From Halorubrum ruber (GTDB taxonomy: Archaea; Halobacteriota; Halobacteria; Halobacteriales; Haloferacaceae), in assembly GCF_018228765.1 (NCBI RefSeq), contig NZ_CP073695.1:1054001-1118000 (forward strand): DNA of 64,000 nt, read 5' to 3'. Under the pieces are notes generated by a model. The model saw only the letters and a list, made by a program, of their open reading frames with translations. It was not told where the DNA came from and made no database searches. This document shows positions 6,900 to 15,506 of the stretch, piece after piece; position 1 is the stretch's first letter; every line of letters starts with the position of its first letter. A program made the translations under genes and the position numbers.

Positions 6900-9167
6900 A
6901 TGAACGACACCGCAGGGCTCCGGCTCACGGTGCGTGCCGCCGAGAAGCGGGACGCGGGCCGGGGCATCGCCAGGCTCCCCGAGTCGGCCCGCAAGCGGCT
7001 CGCCCTCCTCAGCGGCGACACGGTCGAGGTGCGCGGCGAGCGCACCGCGGTCGCGAAGGTGTGGCCGGGCGGCCCCGACGCCCCCGACGGCTCCGTCCTC
7101 ATCGACGCCGACACCCGTGCGAACGCCGGCGTGAAGGTCGGCGACACCGTGACCATCGCGCCCGTCGACGTTTCCGACGCCGACCGTGTGGCGCTTTCGG
7201 CGCCCGGCCGCCTCGCCGAGGTGGACGTGAGCCGCGAGGTGGTCGAGCGCGCGCTCTCCCGCGAGCTCCGCGACCGTCCCGTCACCGAGGGCGAGGCCGT
7301 CCACGTCGAGCGGCTCGGCGGCCTCCGGTTCGTGGTCGCCCGGACCGCGCCCGCGGGGACCGTCCGGATCACGGCGTCGACCGACGTGTCCGTCGAGTAC
7401 GAGGGCGACGCCGAACCGACGAGCGACGCTGGGTCCGCGGGCGACCGCGCCGACGCGCCGACGGACGCGGGAAGTGACCGAGCCGGAGGATCTGGGACCG
7501 CCTCGGGCTCGGGGACCGACCTCCCCGGCGACGACGCCCGGCCGAAGACCGGCGACGCCCCGCCCGCCGAACACACCGCGGGCGCGACCTACGAGGACAT
7601 CGGTGGGCTCGACGAGGAGCTCGAGCTGGTCCGGGAGACGATCGAACTCCCGCTCTCCGAGCCGGAGGTGTTCACCCGGCTCGGCATCGACCCGCCGAAG
7701 GGGGTCCTCCTCCACGGGCCGCCGGGGACCGGGAAGACGCTCATCGCCCGCGCCGTCGCCAACGAGGTCGACGCGACGTTCATCACGGTGGACGGCCCGG
7801 AGATCATGTCGAAGTACAAGGGGGAGTCGGAGGAGCGGCTCCGCGAGGTGTTCGAGCGCGCGAGCGACGACGCCCCGGCGATAATCTTCTTCGACGAGAT
7901 CGACTCGATCGCGGGGAAACGCGACGACGGCGGCGACGTGGAGAACCGGGTCGTCGGCCAGCTGCTCTCGCTGATGGACGGGCTTGACGCCCGCGGCGAC
8001 GTGATCGTCATCGGCGCGACGAACCGCGTCGACACCATCGACCCCGCGCTCCGCCGCGGCGGCCGGTTCGACCGCGAGATCGAGATCGGCGTCCCCGGCG
8101 AGGCGGGCCGCCGGCAGATCCTCGACGTCCACACGCGCCGGATGCCGCTGGCGGACGACGTCGACCTCGATCGGATCGCGAGCCGGACGCACGGGTTCGT
8201 CGGGGCCGACATCGAGGGGCTCGCGCAGGAGGCGGCGATGACGGCGCTCCGCCGCGCCCGCGAGTCGGACTCGCGCGCGCTCAACGACGTGACCGTCAGC
8301 AAGGCCGACTTCGAGGCCGCTCACGCGAGCGTCGAGCCGAGCGCGATGCGCGAGTACGTCGCCGAGCAGCCGACCACCGACTTCGCCGACGTCGGCGGCC
8401 TCGACGACGCCAAGGAGGAGCTCGAACGCGCCGTGACGTGGCCGCTCTCGTACGGGCCCCTCTTCGACGCGGCGGGCGCCGACCCCCCGACCGGCGTCCT
8501 GCTGTACGGCCCGCCCGGGACCGGGAAGACGCTGCTCGCGCGCGCCATCGCCGGCGAGAGCGGCGTCAACTACATCCAGGTCGCCGGCCCCGAGCTCCTC
8601 GACCGGTACGTCGGCGAGTCGGAGAAGGCGGTGCGCGAGCTGTTCGACCGCGCCCGGCAGGCGGCGCCCGCGATCATCTTCTTCGACGAGATCGACGCGG
8701 TCGCGACCGACCGCGACGCGGCCGGCGGCGACGGCTCCGGCGTGAGCGAGCGCGTCGTCTCCCAGCTGTTGACCGAGCTCGACCGCGCCAGCGACAACCC
8801 GAACCTCGTCGTCCTCGCGGCGACCAACCGGCGGGACGCGCTCGACCCCGCGCTGCTCCGCCCCGGGCGCTTGGAGACCCACGTCGAGGTCCCCGAACCG
8901 GACCGCGAGGCGCGCCGCAAGATCCTGGAGGTCCACACCCGCGAGAAGCCGCTGACCGACGAGGTCGACTTGGAACGGGTCGCAGACGAGACGGAGGGGT
9001 ACTCCGGCGCGGAGATCGCCTCACTGACCCGAGCGGCCGCGATGCGCGCCATCGAGCGCGTCGCCGACGAGCACGGCGAGGCCGCCAACGACCACGCCGA
9101 CGAGGTCGGGGTCACCGGCGAGGACTTCGACGCCGCGCTCGAATCGGTCCGCCCCGAGACCGCCTGA
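6900..9167 (+). CDS. cdc48: CDC48/VAT-type AAA+ ATPase
   Basis: A 755-residue protein with the p97/VAT layout: N-terminal double-psi barrel and CDC48_2 domains (about 6-160), an acidic low-complexity linker (about 170-225), then two AAA modules. Each module has Walker A GPPGTGKT (about residues 273 and 537) and Walker B IIFFDEID. The family unfolds or extracts proteins using ATP and can feed the proteasome. The second in-frame ATG (6900) fits an ATAAAGA box 29 nt upstream, so the transcript is probably leaderless. The linker is longer and more Gly/Asp/Ser-rich than in VAT. Haloarchaea often have several paralogs, so which one this is cannot be told. Confidence 0.93.
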   Translation: MNDTAGLRLTVRAAEKRDAGRGIARLPESARKRLALLSGDTVEVRGERTAVAKVWPGGPDAPDGSVLIDADTRANAGVKVGDTVTIAPVDVSDADRVALSAPGRLAEVDVSREVVERALSRELRDRPVTEGEAVHVERLGGLRFVVARTAPAGTVRITASTDVSVEYEGDAEPTSDAGSAGDRADAPTDAGSDRAGGSGTASGSGTDLPGDDARPKTGDAPPAEHTAGATYEDIGGLDEELELVRETIELPLSEPEVFTRLGIDPPKGVLLHGPPGTGKTLIARAVANEVDATFITVDGPEIMSKYKGESEERLREVFERASDDAPAIIFFDEIDSIAGKRDDGGDVENRVVGQLLSLMDGLDARGDVIVIGATNRVDTIDPALRRGGRFDREIEIGVPGEAGRRQILDVHTRRMPLADDVDLDRIASRTHGFVGADIEGLAQEAAMTALRRARESDSRALNDVTVSKADFEAAHASVEPSAMREYVAEQPTTDFADVGGLDDAKEELERAVTWPLSYGPLFDAAGADPPTGVLLYGPPGTGKTLLARAIAGESGVNYIQVAGPELLDRYVGESEKAVRELFDRARQAAPAIIFFDEIDAVATDRDAAGGDGSGVSERVVSQLLTELDRASDNPNLVVLAATNRRDALDPALLRPGRLETHVEVPEPDREARRKILEVHTREKPLTDEVDLERVADETEGYSGAEIASLTRAAAMRAIERVADEHGEAANDHADEVGVTGEDFDAALESVRPETA

Positions 9168-9210
9168 GGGCGGGGAAACGGATTGTCGCACGACCCCGTT
9201 CGACCCGCTC

Positions 9211-9732
9211 TCAGTCGTCTTCAGCGGTCGCGCCCGCTTCCGTTTCGTCTTCCTCGGACGCGCCCTCGCCGGCCTCTCCGCTCCCGTGACCGCCGTGCGC
9301 GTGGGCGTCGCCGAGCGCGCCGGCGCCGAACTCGTCGACGGGCGTGACGCTGTAATCGACCGTGAGCGTGTCCTTCGTCGCGCGGACCTTCCCCACGAAC
9401 GCCGATATCTCCTCTAACCCGCCCTCCAGTACGAACAGCTCCATACAGTACTGCGAGCCGACGTGGCTGTGGAAGTTCGAGGCGACGATCCCCTCGTCCT
9501 CGTGTCGCAGCCGCATCATCCGCTCTTCGACGTTCGTCGTCTCGTAGTTGAACAGGACCGTCACCACGGCCATCAGCGCGCGGTCCTCCAGCTTCGCGTC
9601 CTCGAACTCGCCGAGGAGGTTCCGCGAGGCCTCGCGGACGACCTCGCTGCGCCCGGTGTACCCGTGTTCGTCCGCGAAGCTGTCGATCCGTTCGAGTAAC
9701 TCCTCCGGCATGGAGACGCTGACGACTGTCAT
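9211..9732 (-). CDS. nikR: NikR-type nickel-responsive repressor with His-rich tail
   Basis: A 173-residue protein. The ribbon-helix-helix domain (about 1-45, [16 protein letters not shown]) is followed by the ACT-like nickel domain. The four nickel ligands of NikR can be placed: His in RLRHEDEG, HxH in NFHSHVG and Cys in SQYCMELF. The family represses nickel uptake genes when nickel is bound. An added C-terminal tail of about 40 residues carries [12 protein letters not shown] and then an acidic stretch, which is not part of standard NikR. No nickel genes are adjacent, so its target is probably elsewhere or its own promoter. It ends 30 bp before the PadR gene's 3' end in the same direction. 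Confidence 0.85.
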   Translation of the reverse strand: MTVVSVSMPEELLERIDSFADEHGYTGRSEVVREASRNLLGEFEDAKLEDRALMAVVTVLFNYETTNVEERMMRLRHEDEGIVASNFHSHVGSQYCMELFVLEGGLEEISAFVGKVRATKDTLTVDYSVTPVDEFGAGALGDAHAHGGHGSGEAGEGASEEDETEAGATAEDD

Positions 9733-9757
9733 GTATTAACTCACGCCGGCAAAGTTG

Positions 9758-10126
9758 TTAATCCTTGAGGTCCGAGCGGTCGCGTTCCGCTTCCCGTTCG
9801 GGCTCGTCGCCACCCTCCGAACCGTCGACGACGTTCTCTCTTCCGCCGCCGCCCTCGATCCGCTCGCCGAGCCACGCGTAGTGGTCGAGCAGCGCCGCCT
9901 CGCCCGCGTCGGTGAGCGCGTACACGTCGGCGATTCCCTCGGTCCGTCGGTCGAGGTACCCGGCCTCGACGAGCGCGGAGAGGGTGCCGTAGAAGGAGCC
10001 GGGGTCGATCCGCTCGTCGTAGTGGGATTCGAGCCGGCTCTTCGCCGACTGCGCGCGCAGCTCCCCGTGGTCGTACAGCAGCGCGCAGAGGTCGCGACGA
10101 CGGCCGCTGTGGAACCACTTGGTCAT
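9758..10126 (-). CDS. PadR-family winged-helix regulator
   Basis: A 122-residue protein. Residues 1-85 form a PadR-like winged helix, with DPGSFYGTLSALVEAGYLDR as recognition helix and wing and DVYALTDAGEAALLDHY closing the fold. The last 35 residues are charged and low-complexity. PadR proteins are small ligand- or stress-responsive repressors; the target is unknown. I start at MTKWFHSGRR (10126) rather than at the upstream alanine-rich extension, which would overlap the HAD phosphatase gene in an unrelated frame. It lies between that gene and nikR, all on the same strand. Confidence 0.8.
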   Translation of the reverse strand: MTKWFHSGRRRDLCALLYDHGELRAQSAKSRLESHYDERIDPGSFYGTLSALVEAGYLDRRTEGIADVYALTDAGEAALLDHYAWLGERIEGGGGRENVVDGSEGGDEPEREAERDRSDLKD

Positions 10127-10160
10127 GGTCGGCGCCTCGCCCCGCGGGCTGATAAATTGC

Positions 10161-10877
10161 TCACGACGCGTCGACCGCGCCGTCGGAATCGACGCGCACG
10201 CCGCCGCGGCGGCCGGCATCGCTACCGTTGCCGCCGACCAGTTCGTCGAGGCGGCTCACGCGTCGGTCGCCGAGGACGCACCGCCCGCGCTCGTCGTGGC
10301 CGACGCGCTCGACGTGGACCGCGTCGAGGCCGGCGTTCCAGGCGGCCGCCACGTCGCTCTCGCCGTCACCGACGTAGTAGCCGCGGCCTCGGTTCGGGTC
10401 GACGCCGAGCACGCCCATCGCGGCCTCGATCGGGTCGGGCGCCGGCTTCCACCCCGTCTCGTCGGTACAGCAGACGACCGCGTCGAACCGGTCGTCGAGG
10501 TCGACGTGATCGAGGACCGGCTCCGCAAGGAACTCCTGGCAGTGGGTAACGAGCCCGGTCGGCCCGCCGACTTCGCTCACGCGGTCGAGCAGGCGCGCGG
10601 CGTCGTCGTGGAGGTACGTCGCCTCCGCGCGGGCGACGGGGTCCTCCACGGCGTGGAACGCCGGCCAGAACGCGTCGGGGTCGACGCCCATCCCGCGGAG
10701 GGTCTCGGCGCGAGAGCCGCCGAGCCCGTGCCAGAGGACGCGCGCCTCCCGGTCCGAGAACTCGCGGCCTAACCGGTCGCCGACGCGGTCGAACACCGCG
10801 CGGGTGTACTCCCACTCGGCGTCGACGAGCGTCCCGTCGAGGTCGAACAGGTGGAAATCGTAGTCGGCGACGGTCAT
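10161..10877 (-). CDS. HAD-superfamily hydrolase (phosphoglycolate phosphatase-like)
   Basis: A 238-residue protein with all four HAD motifs: FDLDGTLVD near the N-terminus (the first Asp is the nucleophile), the Thr of LVTHCQ, the Lys of TGWKPAPDP and the acidic YVGDGESD. The helical cap between motifs I and II resembles Gph/beta-phosphoglucomutase enzymes. It probably hydrolyses a small phosphorylated metabolite; the substrate cannot be read from the sequence. The last 25 residues are low-complexity Gly/Arg/Asp. No operon partner is evident beyond the downstream PadR gene 34 bp away. Confidence 0.85.
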   Translation of the reverse strand: MTVADYDFHLFDLDGTLVDAEWEYTRAVFDRVGDRLGREFSDREARVLWHGLGGSRAETLRGMGVDPDAFWPAFHAVEDPVARAEATYLHDDAARLLDRVSEVGGPTGLVTHCQEFLAEPVLDHVDLDDRFDAVVCCTDETGWKPAPDPIEAAMGVLGVDPNRGRGYYVGDGESDVAAAWNAGLDAVHVERVGHDERGRCVLGDRRVSRLDELVGGNGSDAGRRGGVRVDSDGAVDAS

Positions 10878-11050
10878 GGGAACGACCGTAGGCCGCCGGT
10901 CGGTAAGTGCGTTTTGGGGCCGGGCGACCGGGTGCCACGGAGGACGGATCGGACGAGGGCCACCGATCGGCCGACGGCAGCGGCGCGACCGCGCTCATTC
11001 GCGCCTCGGACGGTCGGTCGACACGACGCGGAGCCGACGGCCGAACACGG

Positions 11051-11773
11051 CTACTCGTCGGGCATCCATTCCGGTCGGGTCGCCGTCGCGGTTCCGAACT
11101 CGGAGACCTCGTATCTCGTCTGCCGGGTGAACCCGTCGTTTCCCCTCGTGACGTCGTACTCCGCGATGTACCCCTTCTCGGTAACGACGACGTGCCCGGT
11201 CGCGCTATCGGCCGGAACGCTGACGGGGTCTTCGATGCCGGTCACGTTGTACCTGACCGCCGTCTCCCCCTCGACGGTGACGGTCTCGGTCGCGTTCACG
11301 TCGAGCTCCGACAGGGGCCGTCGTACCCCCTCGTGCGAGCCGACGCGGGCCTGCGTCCAGTTTTCGTCGGGATTCCGGTGTATCTCTCCCGTCGTTCGGT
11401 CGTACTCGAACACGCCCTCGGCGCTGTAGTACGCGTGGATGTCCCCGCCGAACTCCGTGTCGACCCACCGGACTGAGACGGTGCCGGCGTCGGCGTCTAC
11501 CGTTCTCACTATTGTGCGGTTGCTGTCCTCGTCCGTGATGCGCAACCGACTCCGACGGGAGGTGTCGCTCACCGTCGCGTCGTGCGTTTCCAGTGCGACC
11601 GAGAGATCCGCAATTCCGTCCTGTGACCACCCTGACGGATACGAGAAGCTCTCGACCGTCGGTTCGGGAGTCGGTTCCTGTCGGTCCGTGGCAGGCAATC
11701 CGGAACAGCCGGCCAGGAGGACGACGACGACCAGCGTTACCGCGGGGAGGGCGTCTCGAAGCGGGTCGACCAT
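11051..11773 (-). CDS. Predicted haloarchaeal lipoprotein
   Basis: A 240-residue protein with a signal peptide (DALPAVTLVVVVLLAGCSG) ending in a lipobox, so it should be lipid-anchored on the outer face of the membrane. The rest is acidic, Thr/Ser-rich and beta-strand-like, with several N-x-T sequons. It has the layered look of haloarchaeal outer-surface lipoproteins that resemble LolA/LppX folds (a weak impression only). The start ATG at 11773 sits just before the signal; an upstream extension to 11893 overlaps the next gene and was rejected. I do not recognise a function. Confidence 0.75.
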   Translation of the reverse strand: MVDPLRDALPAVTLVVVVLLAGCSGLPATDRQEPTPEPTVESFSYPSGWSQDGIADLSVALETHDATVSDTSRRSRLRITDEDSNRTIVRTVDADAGTVSVRWVDTEFGGDIHAYYSAEGVFEYDRTTGEIHRNPDENWTQARVGSHEGVRRPLSELDVNATETVTVEGETAVRYNVTGIEDPVSVPADSATGHVVVTEKGYIAEYDVTRGNDGFTRQTRYEVSEFGTATATRPEWMPDE

Positions 11774-11908
11774 ACCGGGGGAAAAAACGGCGGCCGGGAA
11801 AATGCCTGTGGCCGCCGTGCCGGGACGAACGACGTTTTGGTGCCGGCGCGAGCGACGCGTTCGAGTATAACTCCGTCCCGAGTACGGGCGCATCCGACCG
11901 TGAGACGG

Positions 11909-12294
11909 TTACTCCCCCGGACGTGGACCGACGACCCGAGGTACTTGTGGAGGACCTCGTCGACGGAGTCGGCGTTGAAACGAGTCAGATCCGCGGCGAT
12001 CGCGTCCGTCAGCGCGTCGAGATAGGCTTGGTTGGTGCGGAGTTCCCGGAAGTCGGCGGCGACGACCTCGACGCTCGCGGCGGGAGCGACGCCCAGTCGC
12101 TCTTCCGCCAGCTTTCGGAACGACGGGTCGTCGCCGATCTCGCCGCGCCACAGGCGGTCGCGGAAGAAGAGCCAGCCGTCGGTCCCGGGCTCGCTCGCCG
12201 CGAGTTCCATCGTCGTCTCGAAGCGGTCCGGGTCGACGGTAGCGTCCGGCGGGTCGAGCCGGACGGCGACGCGGAAGACGTAGGCGGCCTCCAT
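11909..12294 (-). CDS. LWR-salt family protein, apparent frameshift at its 3' end
   Basis: The protein begins MEAAYVFRVAVRLDPP and carries FFRDRLWRGEIGDD, the LWR signature of a haloarchaeal family of about 125 residues with unknown function. As written, the frame reads past the usual end (LHKYLGSSVHVRG) for 55 more codons into the lipoprotein gene, ending at 11737. One extra G in the five-G run at 11914-11918 would give a TAA at 11909-11911 and a normal 128-residue protein. I annotate the corrected end. Divergent from uppS, 65 bp apart. Confidence 0.65.
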
Positions 12295-12359
12295 CTGCGG
12301 GCCGGAGGACCGGCCGGAGCATAAAAGTACATACCGCTCGGCCGTCTGAGTCAGGGAAG

Positions 12360-13355
12360 ATGCTGAACCGACTCCGCGGCCTCGTCGGACGCGCGTACCG
12401 ACGACACCTCCGCCGCGAGATCGACGACGTTCCCGACCACGTCGCCGTCATTCAGGACGGAAACCGTCGGTACGCCCGCGAGCAGGGCGACGACGCGCCC
12501 GAGGGCCACCGCGCCGGCGCGGACACCACCGAGCGCGTCCTCGACTGGTGTGCGGACCTCGGGGTCTCTGAGCTCACGCTCTACGCCTTCTCCACCGAGA
12601 ACTTCGAGCGCCCCGACGAGGAGCTGGAGCCCCTCTTCGACCTGCTGGAGCGCAAGCTGCGCGAGTTCGCCGACGCCGACCGCGTCCACGAGCAGGGCGT
12701 CCGCGTCCGGGCGATCGGCGACGTGCCCCGGCTCCCCCCGCGCGTCCGCGACGCGGTCGAGTACGCGGAGCGGCGCACCGCCGGCAACGACCGCTTCACG
12801 CTCAACGTCGCGCTGGCGTACGGCGGCCGAACCGAACTGCTCGACGCCGCCCGCGCCATCGCGCGCGACGTCGACGCCGGCGAGATGGCCCCCGACGACG
12901 TCGACGTCGAGACGGTCGAGGAGCGCCTCTACGACCGCCCGATCCGCGACGTGGACCTCATCGTCCGGACCGGCGGCGACGAGCGGACCTCGAACTTCCT
13001 CCCGTGGCACGCCAACGGCAACGAGGCCGCCGTCTACTTCTGTGCGCCCTACTGGCCGGAGTTCTCCGAGGCCGACTTCCTGCGCGCGATCCGCACTTAC
13101 GAGTCGCGAGAGGAGTCGTGGCAGCGCGCCCGGGCGGAGCGGGCCGCCGCGCTGGTGCGCGCGCTCGCCGAGGTGGAGTTCGCGGAGGCCCGGGCCGCGG
13201 CCGCCCGGCTCCGCGAGCGCGTCCCGCGGCTCGACGGCAGCGACCTCTCCGACGACGCCCTCGGCATCGCAGACCAGGACTCGGTCGGAACGAACGAGGA
13301 GGACACCCCGGAGCCGGCAAGCGCGACCGACCCGGCTCCGCCGGACGCCGACTGA
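12360..13355 (+). CDS. uppS: Cis-prenyltransferase (undecaprenyl diphosphate synthase family)
   Basis: A 331-residue protein of the cis-IPP transferase family. Motifs are HVAVIQDGNRRYA (catalytic Asp; the archaeal variant of MDGNGRWA), YAFSTENFERP and the C-terminal RTGGDERTSNFLPWH that binds magnesium diphosphate. It builds long cis-polyprenyl diphosphate, the precursor of the dolichyl-type carrier used for N-glycosylation and S-layer glycans. The last 70 residues are an acidic tail beyond the catalytic core. A TATA-like box (AAAAGTACAT) lies about 30 nt upstream. Stand-alone gene divergent from the LWR-salt gene. Confidence 0.92.
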   Translation: MLNRLRGLVGRAYRRHLRREIDDVPDHVAVIQDGNRRYAREQGDDAPEGHRAGADTTERVLDWCADLGVSELTLYAFSTENFERPDEELEPLFDLLERKLREFADADRVHEQGVRVRAIGDVPRLPPRVRDAVEYAERRTAGNDRFTLNVALAYGGRTELLDAARAIARDVDAGEMAPDDVDVETVEERLYDRPIRDVDLIVRTGGDERTSNFLPWHANGNEAAVYFCAPYWPEFSEADFLRAIRTYESREESWQRARAERAAALVRALAEVEFAEARAAAARLRERVPRLDGSDLSDDALGIADQDSVGTNEEDTPEPASATDPAPPDAD

Positions 13356-13377
13356 ACTGATTCCGACCGGGAGCCGA

Positions 13378-14478
13378 CTAGCACGCCCCCGGCGCGATCC
13401 CGTCCTCGTTCCGCGTCAACAGGTACAGCGCGAACGACGAGAGCCAGTGCGACCCCGCGTAGTCGTCGGTGAGAACGTCCGCGGCCCCCGCCTCGGCGTG
13501 CCGGCGCGCCGCGGCGTTGAGGGGCTCGCGAAGCCGGGTCGCAGCCGGGCCGTCTCGCCCGTCCAGCCCGTCGGCCAGTCCGGCGAGACACCACGCGCGG
13601 GAGACGTTGAGCCCGATCATGTGCATCGCGGCGCCGTCGCCCTCGTCGGGCTCGACGTCGACGGGCGCGAGCAGCGCGTCGTGCGGGGGTTCGGTGAGGT
13701 CGGGGAGGAAGTCGTCGAGCCACGCCGCGAAGGGGTCGGGGTCGAGGACGCGTCGCATGAGGTCCGCCTCCGTCAGGGCGGGCGAGAGGAAGTCCCAGCC
13801 GACCGGCTCCGCGCCGACGACCGCGGCGGTGTCGTTCGCGTAGAGGCGGCGAGCGGTCGCTTCCGTCTCCGATTCCAGATCGGCGTCGCCGACGACCCGC
13901 GCGTAGTCAAGGACGCCCGCGAGCGCGAACGCGGTATTGCCGTGGGTGCCGACGCGGTGCGCCCGGTCGATGCCGAGGAACGACTCGCGGGTCCCGCGGC
14001 GAACTCGCTGCTCCAGCGGGCGGAGGGTCTCGTGCCACGCGTCGGCGCGTGGGTCGTCCCACAGGGCGAGTTCGGCGGCGAGGCGCAGCAGCCACGACCA
14101 GCCGTACGGCTCCTCGAAGCCGGGGTTCTCGTCGAGGTAGTCGACCTCGCGAGCGACGTTCTCGGGGATCAGTCGCTCGTCGATGCCGGTTACGATCGCG
14201 GCCTCGTCCGGGTGATCCGGGGCGAGCCGCAGCGCGCGGACGAGCGCCCAGTGGCTGTGGACCGCGGAGTGCCAGTCGAAGCAGCCGTAGAACACGGGAT
14301 GGTCCTCCGTGGGGCGCGGGGGCGCTTCCGGCCCCTCAACGGTCCCCTGGTAGTGCGGGTACTCGGTCTCGACCCCGTCGAGCGGGTGGGCGGCCAGGGT
14401 CGTCGCGACGGCGTCGTCGAGCGCGTCCGCCCGCCCGGCGCGGAGGGCGTCCGGCGACAGTTCCTCGAAAGCGTTCAT
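13378..14478 (-). CDS. DUF2891 family protein
   Basis: A 366-residue protein that fits DUF2891: alpha-helical, with conserved FYGCFDWHSAVHSHWALVR near residue 65, GWSWLLRLAAELALW, and GSHWLSSFALYLL near the end. The pattern of aromatic and His residues in alternating helices suggests an alpha/alpha-toroid of the glycosidase type, but no catalytic role is established. The start is MNAFEELSP at 14478; the longer frame to 14619 would run into nob1. It ends 23 bp from the uppS stop in convergent orientation. Confidence 0.75.
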   Translation of the reverse strand: MNAFEELSPDALRAGRADALDDAVATTLAAHPLDGVETEYPHYQGTVEGPEAPPRPTEDHPVFYGCFDWHSAVHSHWALVRALRLAPDHPDEAAIVTGIDERLIPENVAREVDYLDENPGFEEPYGWSWLLRLAAELALWDDPRADAWHETLRPLEQRVRRGTRESFLGIDRAHRVGTHGNTAFALAGVLDYARVVGDADLESETEATARRLYANDTAAVVGAEPVGWDFLSPALTEADLMRRVLDPDPFAAWLDDFLPDLTEPPHDALLAPVDVEPDEGDGAAMHMIGLNVSRAWCLAGLADGLDGRDGPAATRLREPLNAAARRHAEAGAADVLTDDYAGSHWLSSFALYLLTRNEDGIAPGAC

Positions 14479-14573
14479 GCCGGAGGGTCTGCGGGGCGCC
14501 TGTTCAATCGGTCGGTGGCGTGCGAATTGCCCGCATGCGGGTTCGCGGTTCGCAGGAAGCGTCGAGGGCGCGG

Positions 14574-15032
14574 TCAGGCAGGGTTCTTCCGCGTCAGGTC
14601 GCTGCCGCAGATCGGACACCGCTCTTTGTTCTCGTCGAAGGTGCGGTTACAGCCGACGCACTGGAAGCGCCACTCGCGCTCCTCGGAGATGCCGTCGCGA
14701 GCGATGGCCTCGACCGGGAGGTCGAGCCGCTCGGCGACGTTCTGCATCGCGTAGTCGTCGGTGACGAGCGTCGCGTGAAGCTCCAAGGCGGTCGCGATGA
14801 GCCGGATGTCGGTGTCGGAAAGCTCCGCGGCGTCGCCCGACCCCTTCGCGGCGCGGCGGACCCGGTCGACCGCCTCCGGCGCCGGCACGTGGACGGTCAT
14901 CCCGGAGCCCTCCATCGCGTCGAAGCGGAGCGCCACCTCGCCGGTGAGTTCGTCGTGGACCGCCGGGATGGAGACCACGTCCTCGTCGGTCGTGTACTCG
15001 TGGATGAACGCGGACGAGTCGAGGACTTGCAT
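14574..15032 (-). CDS. nob1: rRNA maturation endonuclease Nob1
   Basis: A 152-residue protein. The N-terminal PIN domain (about 1-95) keeps the acidic metal-binding residues: Asp5 in LDSSAFIHE, then SDTDIRLIATA and VTDDYAMQN. A C-terminal zinc ribbon follows (FQCVGCNRTF and RCPICGSDL). Nob1 cuts the 3' end of 16S pre-rRNA (site D) late in small-subunit assembly. Its ATG overlaps the stop of the upstream PRC-barrel gene as ATGA, so the two are translationally coupled. In archaea this PRC-barrel neighbour is often linked to RNA-processing genes. Confidence 0.92.
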   Translation of the reverse strand: MQVLDSSAFIHEYTTDEDVVSIPAVHDELTGEVALRFDAMEGSGMTVHVPAPEAVDRVRRAAKGSGDAAELSDTDIRLIATALELHATLVTDDYAMQNVAERLDLPVEAIARDGISEEREWRFQCVGCNRTFDENKERCPICGSDLTRKNPA

Positions 15033-15277
15033 CAGCGGGCGACGACGATGTAGTCTTTCACCGCCTGGACGTTCGCGACCGGGACGCGGAGCCGCCCCAT
15101 CTCGTCGACGTCGAAGTCGACGCGTTCGGGCCTGAGTTGCTCGTGCGGGCTGACGAGGAGGTGGTTCAGCTCCCCGGACTCGAGGTTCATCGTGATGTTG
15201 TACAGGTCCCCGAGCTCCGTGCCGTCGGAGCTCATCACCGCCTTCCCGGACAGGTTCTCCGCGAGGATGTCGACCAT
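15032..15277 (-). CDS. PRC-barrel domain protein
   Basis: An 81-residue protein that is a single PRC-barrel domain: [20 protein letters not shown], then [16 protein letters not shown]. Stand-alone archaeal PRC-barrels are thought to act in RNA or ribosome metabolism by analogy with RimM. Direct coupling to nob1 (ATGA overlap) supports a role in small-subunit maturation, but this is inference. The start at [10 protein letters not shown] is chosen because the upstream frame is long, unlikely and runs opposite infB. Confidence 0.85.
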   Translation of the reverse strand: MVDILAENLSGKAVMSSDGTELGDLYNITMNLESGELNHLLVSPHEQLRPERVDFDVDEMGRLRVPVANVQAVKDYIVVAR

Positions 15278-15320
15278 ACCCTCACGGTCCCGGGCGACGG
15301 TATTAAACGCCACGGGGCGT

Positions 15321-15425
15321 CGGACGGGTGACGGACGCGGCCGCGCGTTCGTCACCGGATGGACGACGGACGCGGGCGCGCCTTCGTCACCGGACGGGCG
15401 ACGGACACGGGCGCGCTCTCGACGT
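15321..15425 (+). repeat. 35-bp tandem repeat, three imperfect copies
   Basis: Three adjacent 35-bp units (15321-15355, 15356-15390, 15391-15425), each starting CGGAYGGRYGACGGACRCGG, with about 80-90% identity. They lie in the promoter-side gap between the PRC-barrel gene and infB. No spacers and no palindromes, so this is not a CRISPR array. Confidence 0.85.
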
Positions 15426-15506
15426 TCCGGTTCGTCGCAGCATTTTGAAAGGCTTAACTGACGCCCGGGCGGAACAGTCGATATAACCTTCTCGGGGCGA
15501 TCACAT

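Noticed and set aside
6783-8936. 717-codon open frame on the minus strand across cdc48
   Set aside because: It mirrors the CDC48 gene in the opposite frame. High GC with GC-rich third positions opens such frames. The residue mix (Arg/Val/Asp) has no family character.
12550-14754. 734-codon plus-strand frame over uppS and DUF2891
   Set aside because: It overlaps two clear genes in other frames and has only Ser/Thr/Arg-rich low-complexity sequence.
15321-15425. Possible CRISPR array upstream of infB
   Set aside because: The units are contiguous with no spacers and no cas genes are present.
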